Source of the DNA: Amoeboaphelidium occidentale
Lineage: Eukaryota > Aphelidiomycota > Aphelidea
Assembly (NCBI GenBank): GCA_023515795.1
Contig: JALGPX010000028.1
Coordinates: 1-64,000 of the forward strand
Direction of reading: 5' to 3'
DNA: 64,000 bases
This document shows, piece by piece, positions 42,177-51,028 of the stretch; position 1 is the first letter of the stretch, and every line of letters starts with the position of its first letter. Position numbers and translations under genes: made by a program. Below the pieces are notes generated by a model. It worked only from the letters and a program-made list of their open reading frames with translations, did not search any database and was not told the origin of the DNA.

Positions 42177-43514
42177 TTAAACAAAATCGGATAGGTTTAT
42201 TTCTTTCTTTCCATTTCTATGACCTATTATGTGGTACGCGTAAATAGACGTCCAAGATGTACATTTATCAGGCCCCAGCGATTCTTCATCTCCAAACAAA
42301 AACAAATCCGACTTGATGCACAAAATTTCGTCTAAGAACGCCTTGTCCACATCAGAAAAGTCGTCCAAATAAATAACATTGAGAGAAGAGCTTTCTTTGA
42401 GTTGATTCATAACCCCCATGTACGGAGAACTGTCTCTTTTGTAAAAATCCGCGCTTACGAATATGGTGCGAATATTCTGCTGTTGCAGAATTGCGTTTGT
42501 GGATTTAACGATATTTGCCGCACAACTCACCGAATAAGGAGATTCAGTGTTCCATATTTTGTGAGACTCTAACAAAAGAGCGGCAAACTTATCCGGCTTG
42601 CTTCCGCTCGCGGACTTTGTGATCATGCCTTCCGCCTTTTTCTCTAGGCGCGTAGAGTAATGCCATTCAGAAGGGTCTGGCATATCATCTGATGATGTAG
42701 CAGGTTCAAGGAGCCTAAAACCACCAACATATCCTAATAATCAGATCATTCTAAAAGTAATTACCTGATACAACTATGGAATGAACATCAGAATCCAAAG
42801 ACAACTTTTGAACAAGATTTGTAAGACTGTACGGAGTAGCAGGAAATGGAAAGCATTCAGATTTCCATTTAGAATGTAGACTGGGGTAGAATGACTTGAT
42901 ATACTTTCCCATCTCGGCGTAATATGCAGATATGCTTTGACCTCCGTTACTAGAGGTACAGATCGCGGGTCCCTTTTTTGAATTATAGCTGGATGGTGGA
43001 GGCTCAAACTGATAATCCAAAATCTCGATAGCAGATGAATCTTTTTCGATCTCATTCAGATACTCCGTAAAGGTGATCATTTCTACGTTGAACTTCTCCT
43101 GTATGGATCGCATTCCGATGAAGTTCCGAAACGACGATGTATCAGTAAGTTCAATGCCCTCGCCATCAGCTTCAAAAGCAAAATACACATCCTTCTTGTT
43201 CTTATCGATGCGTGCCATTCGAGGTTCTACTAAAATCCTGCCTGTCTTGTAGGCCAAATACATTAACTCTGCTATTCCTTCTTTAGATGAGAAGAAAGGA
43301 TCCAGAATCGATTGCACCACCAGAAATCGACCTAATATTTATATTCGAGAACTTTGAAACGATTACGTTGATCATCTTTGCGAACAACAGTTTCAGCAAG
43401 ATTTGTCTGATCTTTACCCGACGTCAGCACAAGAGAAGCATTCATGTACATCGATCCCAACAATATAATACTTACAACCATGTAAAGCGCTAATCTCTTT
43501 TGTGCCGCAGACAT
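42177..43514 (-). CDS. putative O-fucosyltransferase-like type II membrane protein
   Basis: Exons 43367-43514, 42765-43331 and 42177-42733, with introns of 35 and 31 nt, give 423 residues. After MSAAQKR comes one membrane segment (LALYMVVSIILLGSMYM), then a lumenal domain. The start RFLVVQSIL...KEGIAELMYLAYKTGRILVEP resembles the GDP-fucose donor-site region of O-fucosyltransferases, although the usual GG-NNQ is not intact. The C-terminal part (TNAILQQQNIRTIFVSADF, CIKSDLFLFGDEESLG) matches the second half of that fold in order. Assignment is moderate; it could be a diverged or inactive GT. Partial near-copies of exon 2 and exon 1 lie upstream at 43624-44503. Confidence 0.55.
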
Positions 43515-43622
43515 TTTGTTGAGTAAGTCTGAAATGCGGAGAAGTTGAGTACTTAACAACGCTGGTGCTATTAATAGCTGTCGCCAAGGAGAAATGGCCT
43601 CTGAGTATTCAGCATGCGGGCT

Positions 43623-43623
43623 N
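43623..43623. other. assembly join (single N)
   Basis: Right of this N, 43624-43942 repeats exon-2 sequence of the preceding gene (about 42974-43294) with a few substitutions. It marks an unmerged fragment. Confidence 0.8.
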
Positions 43624-43942
43624 TTTTGAATTATAGCTGGATGGTGGAGGCTCAAACTGATAATCCAAAATCTCGATAGCAGATGAATCTTTTTCTATCT
43701 CATTCAGATACTCCGTAAAGGTGATCATTTCTACGTTGAACTTCTCCTGTATGGATCGCATTTCGATGAAGTTCCGAAACGACGATGTATCAGTAAGTTC
43801 AATGCCCTCGCCATCAGCTTCAAAAGCAAAATACACATCCTTCTTGTTCTTATCGATGCGTGCCATTCGAGGTTCTACTAAAATCCTGCCTGTCTTGTAG
43901 GCCAAATACATTAACTCTGCTATTCCTTCTTTAGATGAGAAG
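43624..43942 (-). pseudogene. duplicated exon-2 fragment of the O-fucosyltransferase-like gene
   Basis: This 319-bp segment reproduces the middle of exon 2 in the same orientation, bounded by single Ns on both sides. It differs by point changes (for example C to T in the codon that turns GMRS into EMRS context, and TTTTTC-G/T in the IEKD codons). With no independent flanks, I read it as a haplotype or assembly fragment rather than a gene. Confidence 0.7.
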
Positions 43943-43943
43943 N
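43943..43943. other. assembly join (single N)
   Basis: Right of this N, sequence resumes as another near-copy (from about 42956 of the intact gene) and runs through exon 1 into unique upstream DNA at 44612 onward. Confidence 0.8.
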
Positions 43944-44503
43944 GGTACAGATCGCGGGTCCCTTTTTTGAATTATAGCTGGATGGTGGAGGCTCAAACTG
44001 ATAATCCAAAATCTCGATAGCAGATGAATCTTTTTCTATCTCATTCAGATACTCCGTAAAGGTGATCATTTCTACGTTGAACTTCTCCTGTATGGATCGC
44101 ATTCCGATGAAGTTCCGAAACGACGATGTATCAGTAAGTTCAATGCCCTCGCCATCAGCTTCAAAAGCAAAATACACATCCTTCTTGTTCTTATCGATGC
44201 GTGCCATTCGAGGTTCTACTAAAATCCTGCCTGTCTTGTAGGCCAAATACATTAACTCTGCTATTCCTTCTTTAGATGAGAAGAAAGGATCCAGAATCGA
44301 TTGCACCACCAGAAATCGACCTAATATTTATATTCGAGAACTTTGAAACGATTACGTTGATCATCTTTGCGAACAACCGTTTCAGCAAGATTTGTCTGAT
44401 CTTTACCCGAGGTCAGCACAAGAGAAGCATTCATGTACATCGATCCCAACAATATAATACTTACAACCATGTAAAGCGCTAATCTCTTTTGTGCCGCAGA
44501 CAT
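43944..44503 (-). pseudogene. second partial copy (exon 1 and most of exon 2) of the O-fucosyltransferase-like gene
   Basis: Exons 44356-44503 and 43944-44320 repeat the intact gene at an offset of 989 bases, including the 35-nt intron. Differences are single bases (for example A/C and C/G in exon 1 and its intron-proximal region). The gene's true upstream region probably continues from this copy, because the other copy ends at the N at 43623. It is either an allele fragment or a truncated tandem copy. Confidence 0.65.
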
Positions 44504-45247
44504 TTTGTTGAGTAAGTCTGAAATGCGGAGAAGTTGAGTACTTAACAACGCTGGTGCTATTAATAGCTGTCGCCAAGGAGAAATGGCCTCTGAGTATTCA
44601 GCATGCGGGCTATAACACGAAGAGTCTACGAAACATGATTCCATTATTTCGGGACGGAACTTTCGGGACGGCGTTGTGCTCCGGTTACACAAACGATCAG
44701 TGGATTGTGAAACACAGAAATGTATAAAAATCGGTGCTCGCGTTTACATAATTAATTTTCAAAAGTCATACACAAATATTGTGATACTTAACATAGCAGA
44801 TCCACCTATACTTCACTTGGGCGGTATTTATGACCAAACAGTTCGGCATGGAATTCGGAATCATGACGCCGACGCTGATTAGCTGTTATTAATAGGCAGA
44901 TGCTTAAATACGGTTCCGAAAAAGTACCACTTTTTCCATAACATGTTCTACACAAGACTACAAGTTCTTCATTGACTTGCAGCTTGTAGGTGAATTGTAA
45001 TAGTGCTAATATACTCCAACGCTTAGAGTATATTTGTACTGTTACAATCGGCTACATGCTACTTGTCAAAAAGACATTTCTCAAGCTTTTCGGTACGCGT
45101 GACGTGCACTTACATTGTTCGTCTTTGTCGCGAGGTCTTAGCATACAATTTCTGCACATGAAACGGTGGTTGTCATGGAATGGTGCTATTAATATCTGCA
45201 TTCTCTTCTCACACATTTCTCTCAAAGAAGTTCCAAAGTCACTTGAA
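44504..45247. other. intergenic, about 740 bp
   Basis: This is the shared upstream region of the O-fucosyltransferase-like gene (minus) and the MCFD2-like gene (plus). It includes two tandem copies of TTCGGGACGG near 44648-44671. No coding sequence or RNA gene is supported; short open frames here lack composition or conserved motifs. Confidence 0.5.
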
Positions 45248-45788
45248 ATGAAGTTCACATATCCAATTATATCCGCAATCCTACTTTATACAGTTTCTGC
45301 TTCAGGTGATAACGATCATGCGTTCCCCGGTGCTGTTGGTATTGTTGATCATGATGACAAGAGGGCTCAAGAAGCTTTCCAGTAAGATCTTTCACTACAG
45401 CTCTATTAAATGTTAAGCCACGTGCTAGATGATCTAGATAAGTTGGATCCAGAACACGAAATACATCCAGCTTCTGATGAAATGGCACCTGATCAAGAAC
45501 TATCATTCTGGTTCACCTCAGCTGATCACAACGGAGACGTCTACCTTGACGGTTACGAGTTAATGCAAGCTCTAACTGCTGGTCTTACGAAACAGAATGG
45601 TTATACACTTGAAGCAATCACCAAACATGTTGACGATATTCTTGCAGGCGATGATCTTGACAAGGAGTAAGAACATGCTTTTCGATACATGCCTAACGTT
45701 TAGTGGCAAGATATCTTTTGCTGAGTTGATAGAGAGCGAAAAACGTCTTCAGAACGGAAAGAAGAAGGCCTCCTCCGGAATAGCTTGA
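45248..45788 (+). CDS. MCFD2-like secreted EF-hand protein
   Basis: Human MCFD2 is the calcium-binding partner of the cargo receptor LMAN1/ERGIC-53. Exons 45248-45381, 45418-45666 and 45704-45788, with introns of 36 and 37 nt, give 155 residues (human 146). It has a signal peptide (FTYPIISAILLYTVSASG), then a linker and two C-terminal EF-hands. Loop 1 is DHNGDVYLDGYE. Loop 2 is DDLDKDGKISFAE, and its middle aspartate codon is split by the second intron. The position (signal peptide, two EF-hands at the end) and length fit MCFD2, but other secretory EF-hand proteins remain possible. Confidence 0.72.
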
Positions 45789-45809
45789 ACCAAAGTCCTT
45801 TTCAGAAGA

Positions 45810-46604
45810 ATGCGATCATTGATTTTCAGTAATAGAATTCTTGCTAACAATCTATTCAAGCTTAACCCATATCCAACTTTTATATTTGTGAAACAGAGCA
45901 ACAGACACAAAATGACAGGAACAGAAGGAACCAGATTAAAGATTTATACCAAAACAGGTGACAAAGGAACCTCTTCACTTTACACCGGAGAAAGAAGAGG
46001 TAAAGATGATTTGATATTTGAAGCTCTCGGTGCAGTTGACGAATTGACATCTTATCTGGGGTAATTTCCTCGACTTATTGGAAAACGCATTGACCTTTTA
46101 CAGATTAGGTCGCGAGTACATTATGGATCTGAACTTCTCAAAGCCCTTGAGCCAAATTGAAAAGATACAATGTTACTTACAAGATCTTAATTCTAATGTC
46201 GCAACACCCAGGAACAGCACTTTTGCGTCATCGTTCAAGATCAACCGAACCTTGTTTGATGCAGAAGGAGCAGGCGCAAAAGAGCTTGAAACATGGATCG
46301 ACGAGATGGACAGCGAACTACCACCTTTAAAGAACTTCATCTTACCGGTAACACTGCCATCCAGGAAGAGCCTGATATAACTTTTTTGTTTTAGTCCGGA
46401 GGTAAAGCTGCATCAACTATTCACGTGGCACGTTCCATCTGCAGAAGAGCGGAAAGACGTGTTGTTCCTTTGGTCAAAGAGGGAGTTGCTGATGAGCAGT
46501 GTGGGATATACTTGAACCGTTTAAGCGACTACTTGTTCACTTTGGGGCGCTTTCTATCCTTGAAGGAAGGCAAGAAGGAAACGATTTATGTGAAGCCAAA
46601 ATAA
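45810..46604 (+). CDS. MMAB: ATP:cob(I)alamin adenosyltransferase (PduO/MMAB type)
   Basis: This enzyme makes adenosylcobalamin, the cofactor of methylmalonyl-CoA mutase, in mitochondria. Exons 45810-46060, 46104-46347 and 46395-46604, with introns of 43 and 47 nt, give 234 residues (human 250). The N-terminus ([16 protein letters not shown]) looks like a presequence. Then come the ATP-binding motif [54 protein letters not shown] and the C-terminal [12 protein letters not shown]. All family signatures are present. The stop TAA is within AATAAA (46600-46605). Budding yeast and most Dikarya lack B12 metabolism, so this gene argues for an early-diverging fungus. Confidence 0.93.
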
Positions 46605-46625
46605 ACGCTTTCAATGTCTCTTTAT

Positions 46626-46994
46626 TTAATGGTTCTTTGCGAAAGAGTGCGCCTGGTTCCTGCTGTAGTTCATAACGAAACCTGTACCGGCAATCAACAA
46701 GACAAAGTGAAGGATTACGGAACCACTTGGGACTTTGCCACTCAAATAAGTAGCGCGGTAGTTATTCCACATTCTGGATGGAGCGAACTGAGCCAATGGG
46801 TGTGTCTTTCTCCATTCCCTCCAGCGGATCCATTCGCCCAAAGTTTTTGTCTCCAAAAGTTCCTTTGTAATTGGCTCCTGGACAGGGATATACTTTACGG
46901 ACTCAGCGGCAGGAGCGCTTGCCAATTTCTTCCAGTTTACCTTTAAGCCGAATGTGCCGTCAGTCTTTGGTGGAATGTAATGATCGCCAGCCAT
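46626..46994 (-). CDS. ATP17: mitochondrial ATP synthase subunit f (Atp17)
   Basis: This is a small Fo subunit of the mitochondrial ATP synthase. The 122-residue product has a conserved C-terminal part: WNNYRATYLSGKVPSGSVILHF then one membrane helix (LLIAGTGFVMNYS) and a basic His-rich end. Length is a little over yeast Atp17 because of a longer N-terminal part. The start ATG 46994 is 56 bp from the divergent RIC8 start. Confidence 0.82.
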   Translation of the reverse strand: MAGDHYIPPKTDGTFGLKVNWKKLASAPAAESVKYIPVQEPITKELLETKTLGEWIRWREWRKTHPLAQFAPSRMWNNYRATYLSGKVPSGSVILHFVLLIAGTGFVMNYSRNQAHSFAKNH

Positions 46995-47050
46995 TTGTTA
47001 TTGGAGAATCAAAATTTGTTTCGCTTTGGCCGTTGCTGCGACATAAAGTC

Positions 47051-48262
47051 ATGAAAATGGATGATATTCTGAGACATCATGACAATTACACCGAAACTGA
47101 GTTGGAGAAGAAGTATGAGTACCTTAAAGTCCTCTCTAGAGATCCTCTTGGTCACCCTGAACTGTTCTCTGAAGATCTTGTTGAAGTGATACTAAAAAGT
47201 TCCATTAAACTGAAAGAATCAAAGAAGCTCCTCATAAATTTACTGTTACAAAATGATCAATGTGTTGAATATTTCGTTAAACATGGTGGCGTACTTGTTA
47301 TGTGTCGATATGTTCTTAGTTTGGTGAACCAAGCCTTTGATGCTTCGGATCTTCACATGTTCCTATCGCTAAGGATTCTCTTTATTGTCACAGCAAAGAA
47401 CGCTGGAAGCTCGCTTAAATTAATTGATGAAGGGTTAAATTTCATCAATGCTGCTGATCATTTTCTATCAACCTCAGTCTCACGACAAGCTGAACATTAT
47501 CATGATGCACTCAATGAGTTTCTGAAGCTTGGCTTTAACTTACTCACCCACGAACTACGGAGAAGAGGGGGAAATTATTATTCCGTGAATGATAAGCTTG
47601 GTTTGTTTTTTCAAAGGGCAACCGAAGTTTTCAAGCAAGATGATGTTCCAATTCATGTCCGTTACCAAGCGATACACGTTTTCATTCATTATTCGGATAT
47701 ATCTTTTGATAGTTTTGATGGTCTGTTAGTATGTAAGATACTTGAAGTGATTCTTTCAGTGAAGAATACAGAATCGTTTCATGGTGTTGTTGCGTCTCTG
47801 TTGAGTTTGATCAAAGGGAACACAGAGTTACAAGAGCGTTTCCGCGGGAATATTCTTCCGGACAATATGGATAGAAGCCTTCCTCTTGTTTCTGGCAAAA
47901 ATGACTACAATTTACTCATTGCGCTTCTGACAGAGATTACAAACGAAAATGATCGGCATGTGTTTGAAGAGTTTCTATGGTATCTATGTGGATGCGATCC
48001 GGCAAAGGTGGTCTATTATTGCAGCTACGGATCTTCCGCGGGTTTATTAATGCGCAAAGGTGTTTTAAATCTTTCTCAGATAGATTTCACAACACTGAAG
48101 GTCGACTTATCGGATATTGACTTGATTACTGGAGCTAAAAAGGGCCCAAAGCTGCCTTTAACAGATCCATCGTCATCTCTCAAGGAGAACGATGAAGATT
48201 ATATTAAAGTTGAAAAGGCTCTTGATAGACTTGCAGAACTGGGATGGAAATTTGAGCAGTGA
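47051..48262 (+). CDS. RIC8: Ric8/synembryn, G-alpha chaperone and exchange factor
   Basis: Ric8 folds and activates G-alpha subunits; it is present in animals and many filamentous fungi but missing from budding yeast. The 403-residue product is all-helical, of armadillo type. Characteristic stretches are YLKVLSRDPLGHPELFSED, FLSLRILFIVTAKNAGSSLKLIDEGL and QAEHYHDALNEFLKLGFNLLTHEL. The protein ends ALDRLAELGWKFEQ. Start at ATG 47051; an open extension to 46871 runs over the antisense of ATP17 and is not coding. It converges with eIF3f, stop codons 11 bp apart. Confidence 0.8.
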   Translation: MKMDDILRHHDNYTETELEKKYEYLKVLSRDPLGHPELFSEDLVEVILKSSIKLKESKKLLINLLLQNDQCVEYFVKHGGVLVMCRYVLSLVNQAFDASDLHMFLSLRILFIVTAKNAGSSLKLIDEGLNFINAADHFLSTSVSRQAEHYHDALNEFLKLGFNLLTHELRRRGGNYYSVNDKLGLFFQRATEVFKQDDVPIHVRYQAIHVFIHYSDISFDSFDGLLVCKILEVILSVKNTESFHGVVASLLSLIKGNTELQERFRGNILPDNMDRSLPLVSGKNDYNLLIALLTEITNENDRHVFEEFLWYLCGCDPAKVVYYCSYGSSAGLLMRKGVLNLSQIDFTTLKVDLSDIDLITGAKKGPKLPLTDPSSSLKENDEDYIKVEKALDRLAELGWKFEQ

Positions 48263-48273
48263 CGATATTCTAT

Positions 48274-49172
48274 TTACTGGCTCGTTTGCAATTTTTCAGA
48301 TAATGCTATTTGCGATCTTATTAACTTTGCTAGATCTGAAATCATCTTTGAGTCCTTCTTATTCTGCTCAATAGATTTTATAATCTTCTCGTCGTAACTT
48401 GTCGGTAGTTTAGATAAGACATTCATAAATTCGTTGAAACGCTTTGAGTCGCCCTTAACTTTACCACTCTAAGAATAAGACAAACTTCAAGAATGATAAA
48501 CTTACGAGAACATCTTGAATGTAAGAACCGGAATCTTCGATAAATGCCTTGAGCATGCTAGTGCTCTTCTCAAGATCTGCTAAAGTCGATCCAGGATTAC
48601 TACTGATAACCACTTTGGTCTTGTCTTCTTCGTTAGCACCATCTTTAACGGTAAAGCCGCATGGAACAAATGATGCCCCTATACGAGGAGTATCATCATC
48701 AAAGCCACCAATAGCGTTGCACCGGAAAACACGTAAATGCTCTTCGTTATCTTCGAATGAAGGGTTAACAAGCAAAAGAATTGGAGCCTTGTCTCCGCAC
48801 TCCAAAGCGTAATTCTCATTGAGCAATGGCGTTATTGCGTCTATGTTCTTTCCGTTCATGTACCATCCAACAACGTAATCAGAAGGACTCATACGCGTCT
48901 GCAGCTCAAGCATGCTTCTGTGGTACTCCATATTGAGAGAAATCTAAATGCGCATTGTGGAATTAAAGGCTTTTAAGAGGTCTGCGTACCTGATCATCGG
49001 CTCTAATTATTGGGACAGCAAAGCTTCTTGTGATTTCCACATTCTTTCCACGGTTGCTGTATCTGCCAAGTAAAGTGCCAACTACCAATTCTTCGCTTTC
49101 ATCCCTTCTCATGTAGCTGTCCAGAATGGATAAGACGACAACGGAATCTACGCTAATTGAGGATTTATTCAT
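48274..49172 (-). CDS. translation initiation factor eIF3 subunit F
   Basis: eIF3f is the MPN-domain subunit of the eIF3 complex. Exons 48990-49172, 48506-48943 and 48274-48468, with introns of 46 and 37 nt, give 271 residues. The MPN core is VDSVVVLSILDSYMRRDESEELVVGTLLG, EITRSFAVP, NMEYHRSMLELQTRMSPSDYVVGWYMNG. It lacks the JAMM metal ligands (no EHHxH), so it is non-catalytic, as expected. The C-terminal helices (SKLPTSYDEKIIKS) are in exon 3. It is shorter than human eIF3f, which has a Pro/Ala-rich start. S. pombe has this subunit, S. cerevisiae does not. Confidence 0.9.
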
Positions 49173-49209
49173 GTCTTCAAAGTGATTTAAAGGAAACAGA
49201 AGAGATGTC

Positions 49210-50283
49210 TTACAAATGAGCAGATTTCAACTCAGCCCTTTTTGACAATGCATGTTCGCATATTTTAATGGCTTCTAAAGCTGAGCCCCAACTTGACTGA
49301 TATCCATATGAGCCATGACCATAATTGTGAACAAGAACGAATTTGGGCGTTTCTTCAGACTCAATACGAATACCACCTGCCCTCGATGGTCTTATTCCTA
49401 CGCCGTGTCTTATGATCTGTAGGCCATCTTGTTCAAGAGCTTTCAGTTCTGGTGATATTTCTACACATCTCTGGATGATCTCTTTTGCTGTTTCAATGCT
49501 CGGTTTAACATTTGCATTATGCACTTCATAAGTTCCGCCCAATAAAACAGTTCCATCATCTCTTGGAATAATATACGCAGCCTTATTATACTCTGGCCCA
49601 GGCATGCGTGTTATAGACATCTTATGGTCTGCTTTGATCAAAATAGTCTGACCTCTTGTAGGGTACAAATCCAAATCTCTGACACCTCCCAACCATTTAG
49701 AGCCAAGCCCTGTACAGTTAAAGACAACTGCGGAGTCGTACTGGGCCAATTCTTTGATATGTTTCACATCACGGACGACTGTTTTCCCACCCAGCGATTC
49801 AAACTGTAACCACAACCAACGAAGATATTTAACAACATTAATGGTGACAGTTTTAAAACTAAACCCAGAAGCAGCACCATCAACAAGTTCATTCTTGTTG
49901 AGCAAACGGTAATCATGCACAAGATTCTTATACCAGGGATTCTCCGGAGCACCAGCAGCTGAACCATCAGTTTTACGAAGGTAATTAACAGAAGTCACTC
50001 GCATAATACCAGTTTCTTCATATTTCGATAATTCCCAAAATGTTTTGAATGTTACAGACTCGATGGCGTGCAGTTTATGATCTGAAGCCGAAGCAAAAGA
50101 TGACCAATGAGCACCTGCTTCTTTGGAGGCATAAAAGGGATCTTTATCAATTGTCTTGCTATCAGGGAATGCCTTTGAAACAATAGTGACTTTGTAACCT
50201 TTCTCTTGTAAGAGCAATGCTGTAGACAACCCAATTACTCCTGCGCCAAGTACAACTCCTTTTTCTGATCTTCCGGAGGTCAT
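49210..50283 (-). CDS. D-amino-acid (or D-aspartate) oxidase
   Basis: This is an FAD enzyme of peroxisomes that oxidises D-amino acids to oxo acids with H2O2. The 357-residue product has the dinucleotide-binding start GVVLGAGVIGLSTA, then AGAHWSSFA, the central VVFNCTGLGSKWLGGV, and the C-terminal signature VHNYGHGSYGYQSSWGSA. It ends S-AHL, which satisfies a peroxisomal targeting type 1 pattern (A-H-L, less common than SKL). Whether the preferred substrate is D-Ala/D-Ser-like or D-Asp cannot be told from the sequence. Start at ATG 50283. Confidence 0.93.
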   Translation of the reverse strand: MTSGRSEKGVVLGAGVIGLSTALLLQEKGYKVTIVSKAFPDSKTIDKDPFYASKEAGAHWSSFASASDHKLHAIESVTFKTFWELSKYEETGIMRVTSVNYLRKTDGSAAGAPENPWYKNLVHDYRLLNKNELVDGAASGFSFKTVTINVVKYLRWLWLQFESLGGKTVVRDVKHIKELAQYDSAVVFNCTGLGSKWLGGVRDLDLYPTRGQTILIKADHKMSITRMPGPEYNKAAYIIPRDDGTVLLGGTYEVHNANVKPSIETAKEIIQRCVEISPELKALEQDGLQIIRHGVGIRPSRAGGIRIESEETPKFVLVHNYGHGSYGYQSSWGSALEAIKICEHALSKRAELKSAHL

Positions 50284-50385
50284 TTCGCGGTATCAAGTTC
50301 AACCCTGTGGATGCTTACTTGAATGCTACTATGAAACGATCAATAACTCAATGGCTAGGCGCTAGAGGGTTCTATTAGAGACATT

Positions 50386-51018
50386 TCAACGGTACAAAAG
50401 TATCTGAAACAGAATAACAAAGTCCACCAGCAGTTGGATTGCAGCACAAAGCATAAATTGGTATGGCGCACTGGTCGTGTAGAAGTAGCCCATCTTGTAG
50501 AGATCTCCAGCAAACCACGTGAACAAAAGGCTGAAACTGAATCCCTTGGATGATTTCCTCTTGTAGTTATTGTAAACTTGTGGGAACCCTAACCCACTCT
50601 CAATGCACAGCGAAACCATTCCGATTAACTCAAAATACTCATGTTTATCATAAAATATGAACGTCAGAATAGAAATTGCCACAGAAAATTGTAAAATTGT
50701 TAGTGCGTACGGTGTTAATCTTGTCCAACCCCAAAACTGTTTCGATGCATTCGCTGCAACAGACTTCGGAATGTAGCGCACACAAATCTCCAACAGAAAT
50801 AATTGCGCAATTATCATAACAATTGACTGGTATAGTAACGTTGAATCAAAACGCTTTCCAACCCAAAACGCAATTCTGCTTATGTTTGCTGCGAGCAGAA
50901 CACCACATATTGAATGCGAGAAGCCCTTTGATGATTTATTTTTACTAATTTCGTAATATTGCGAAATGTAGCCTGCGACTGGGCCTGTTATAACGGCTAA
51001 TTTTGTAAGCAAATCCAT
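50386..51018 (-). CDS. PQ-loop membrane protein (SLC66A2/Any1-like)
   Basis: The 210-residue product has about seven membrane segments and two PQ-type loops. The first is degenerate (GPVAGYISQYYEISKNKSSKGFS), and the second GFPQVYNNYKRKSSKGFSFSL is canonical. Relatives include SLC66A2 in animals and Any1/Cfs1 in yeast, linked to flippase function and membrane asymmetry at endosomes and Golgi. If so, it could be a functional partner of the Dop1-Neo1 system, but that is inference. ATG 51018 is used, as the upstream frame reads into the divergent PQ-loop gene only 10 bp away. Confidence 0.8.
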   Translation of the reverse strand: MDLLTKLAVITGPVAGYISQYYEISKNKSSKGFSHSICGVLLAANISRIAFWVGKRFDSTLLYQSIVMIIAQLFLLEICVRYIPKSVAANASKQFWGWTRLTPYALTILQFSVAISILTFIFYDKHEYFELIGMVSLCIESGLGFPQVYNNYKRKSSKGFSFSLLFTWFAGDLYKMGYFYTTSAPYQFMLCAAIQLLVDFVILFQILLYR

Positions 51019-51028
51019 TTGGTTCAAA

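Noticed and set aside
44990-45385. 131-codon frame before and through the first exon of the MCFD2-like gene
   Set aside because: Its in-frame C-terminal part is the true signal peptide and exon 1; the upstream part is non-conserved and hydrophobic by chance, and the frame runs into the intron.
46871-47050. N-terminal extension of RIC8
   Set aside because: It is open by chance because it lies antisense to ATP17 and has no family similarity; the ATG at 47051 fits.
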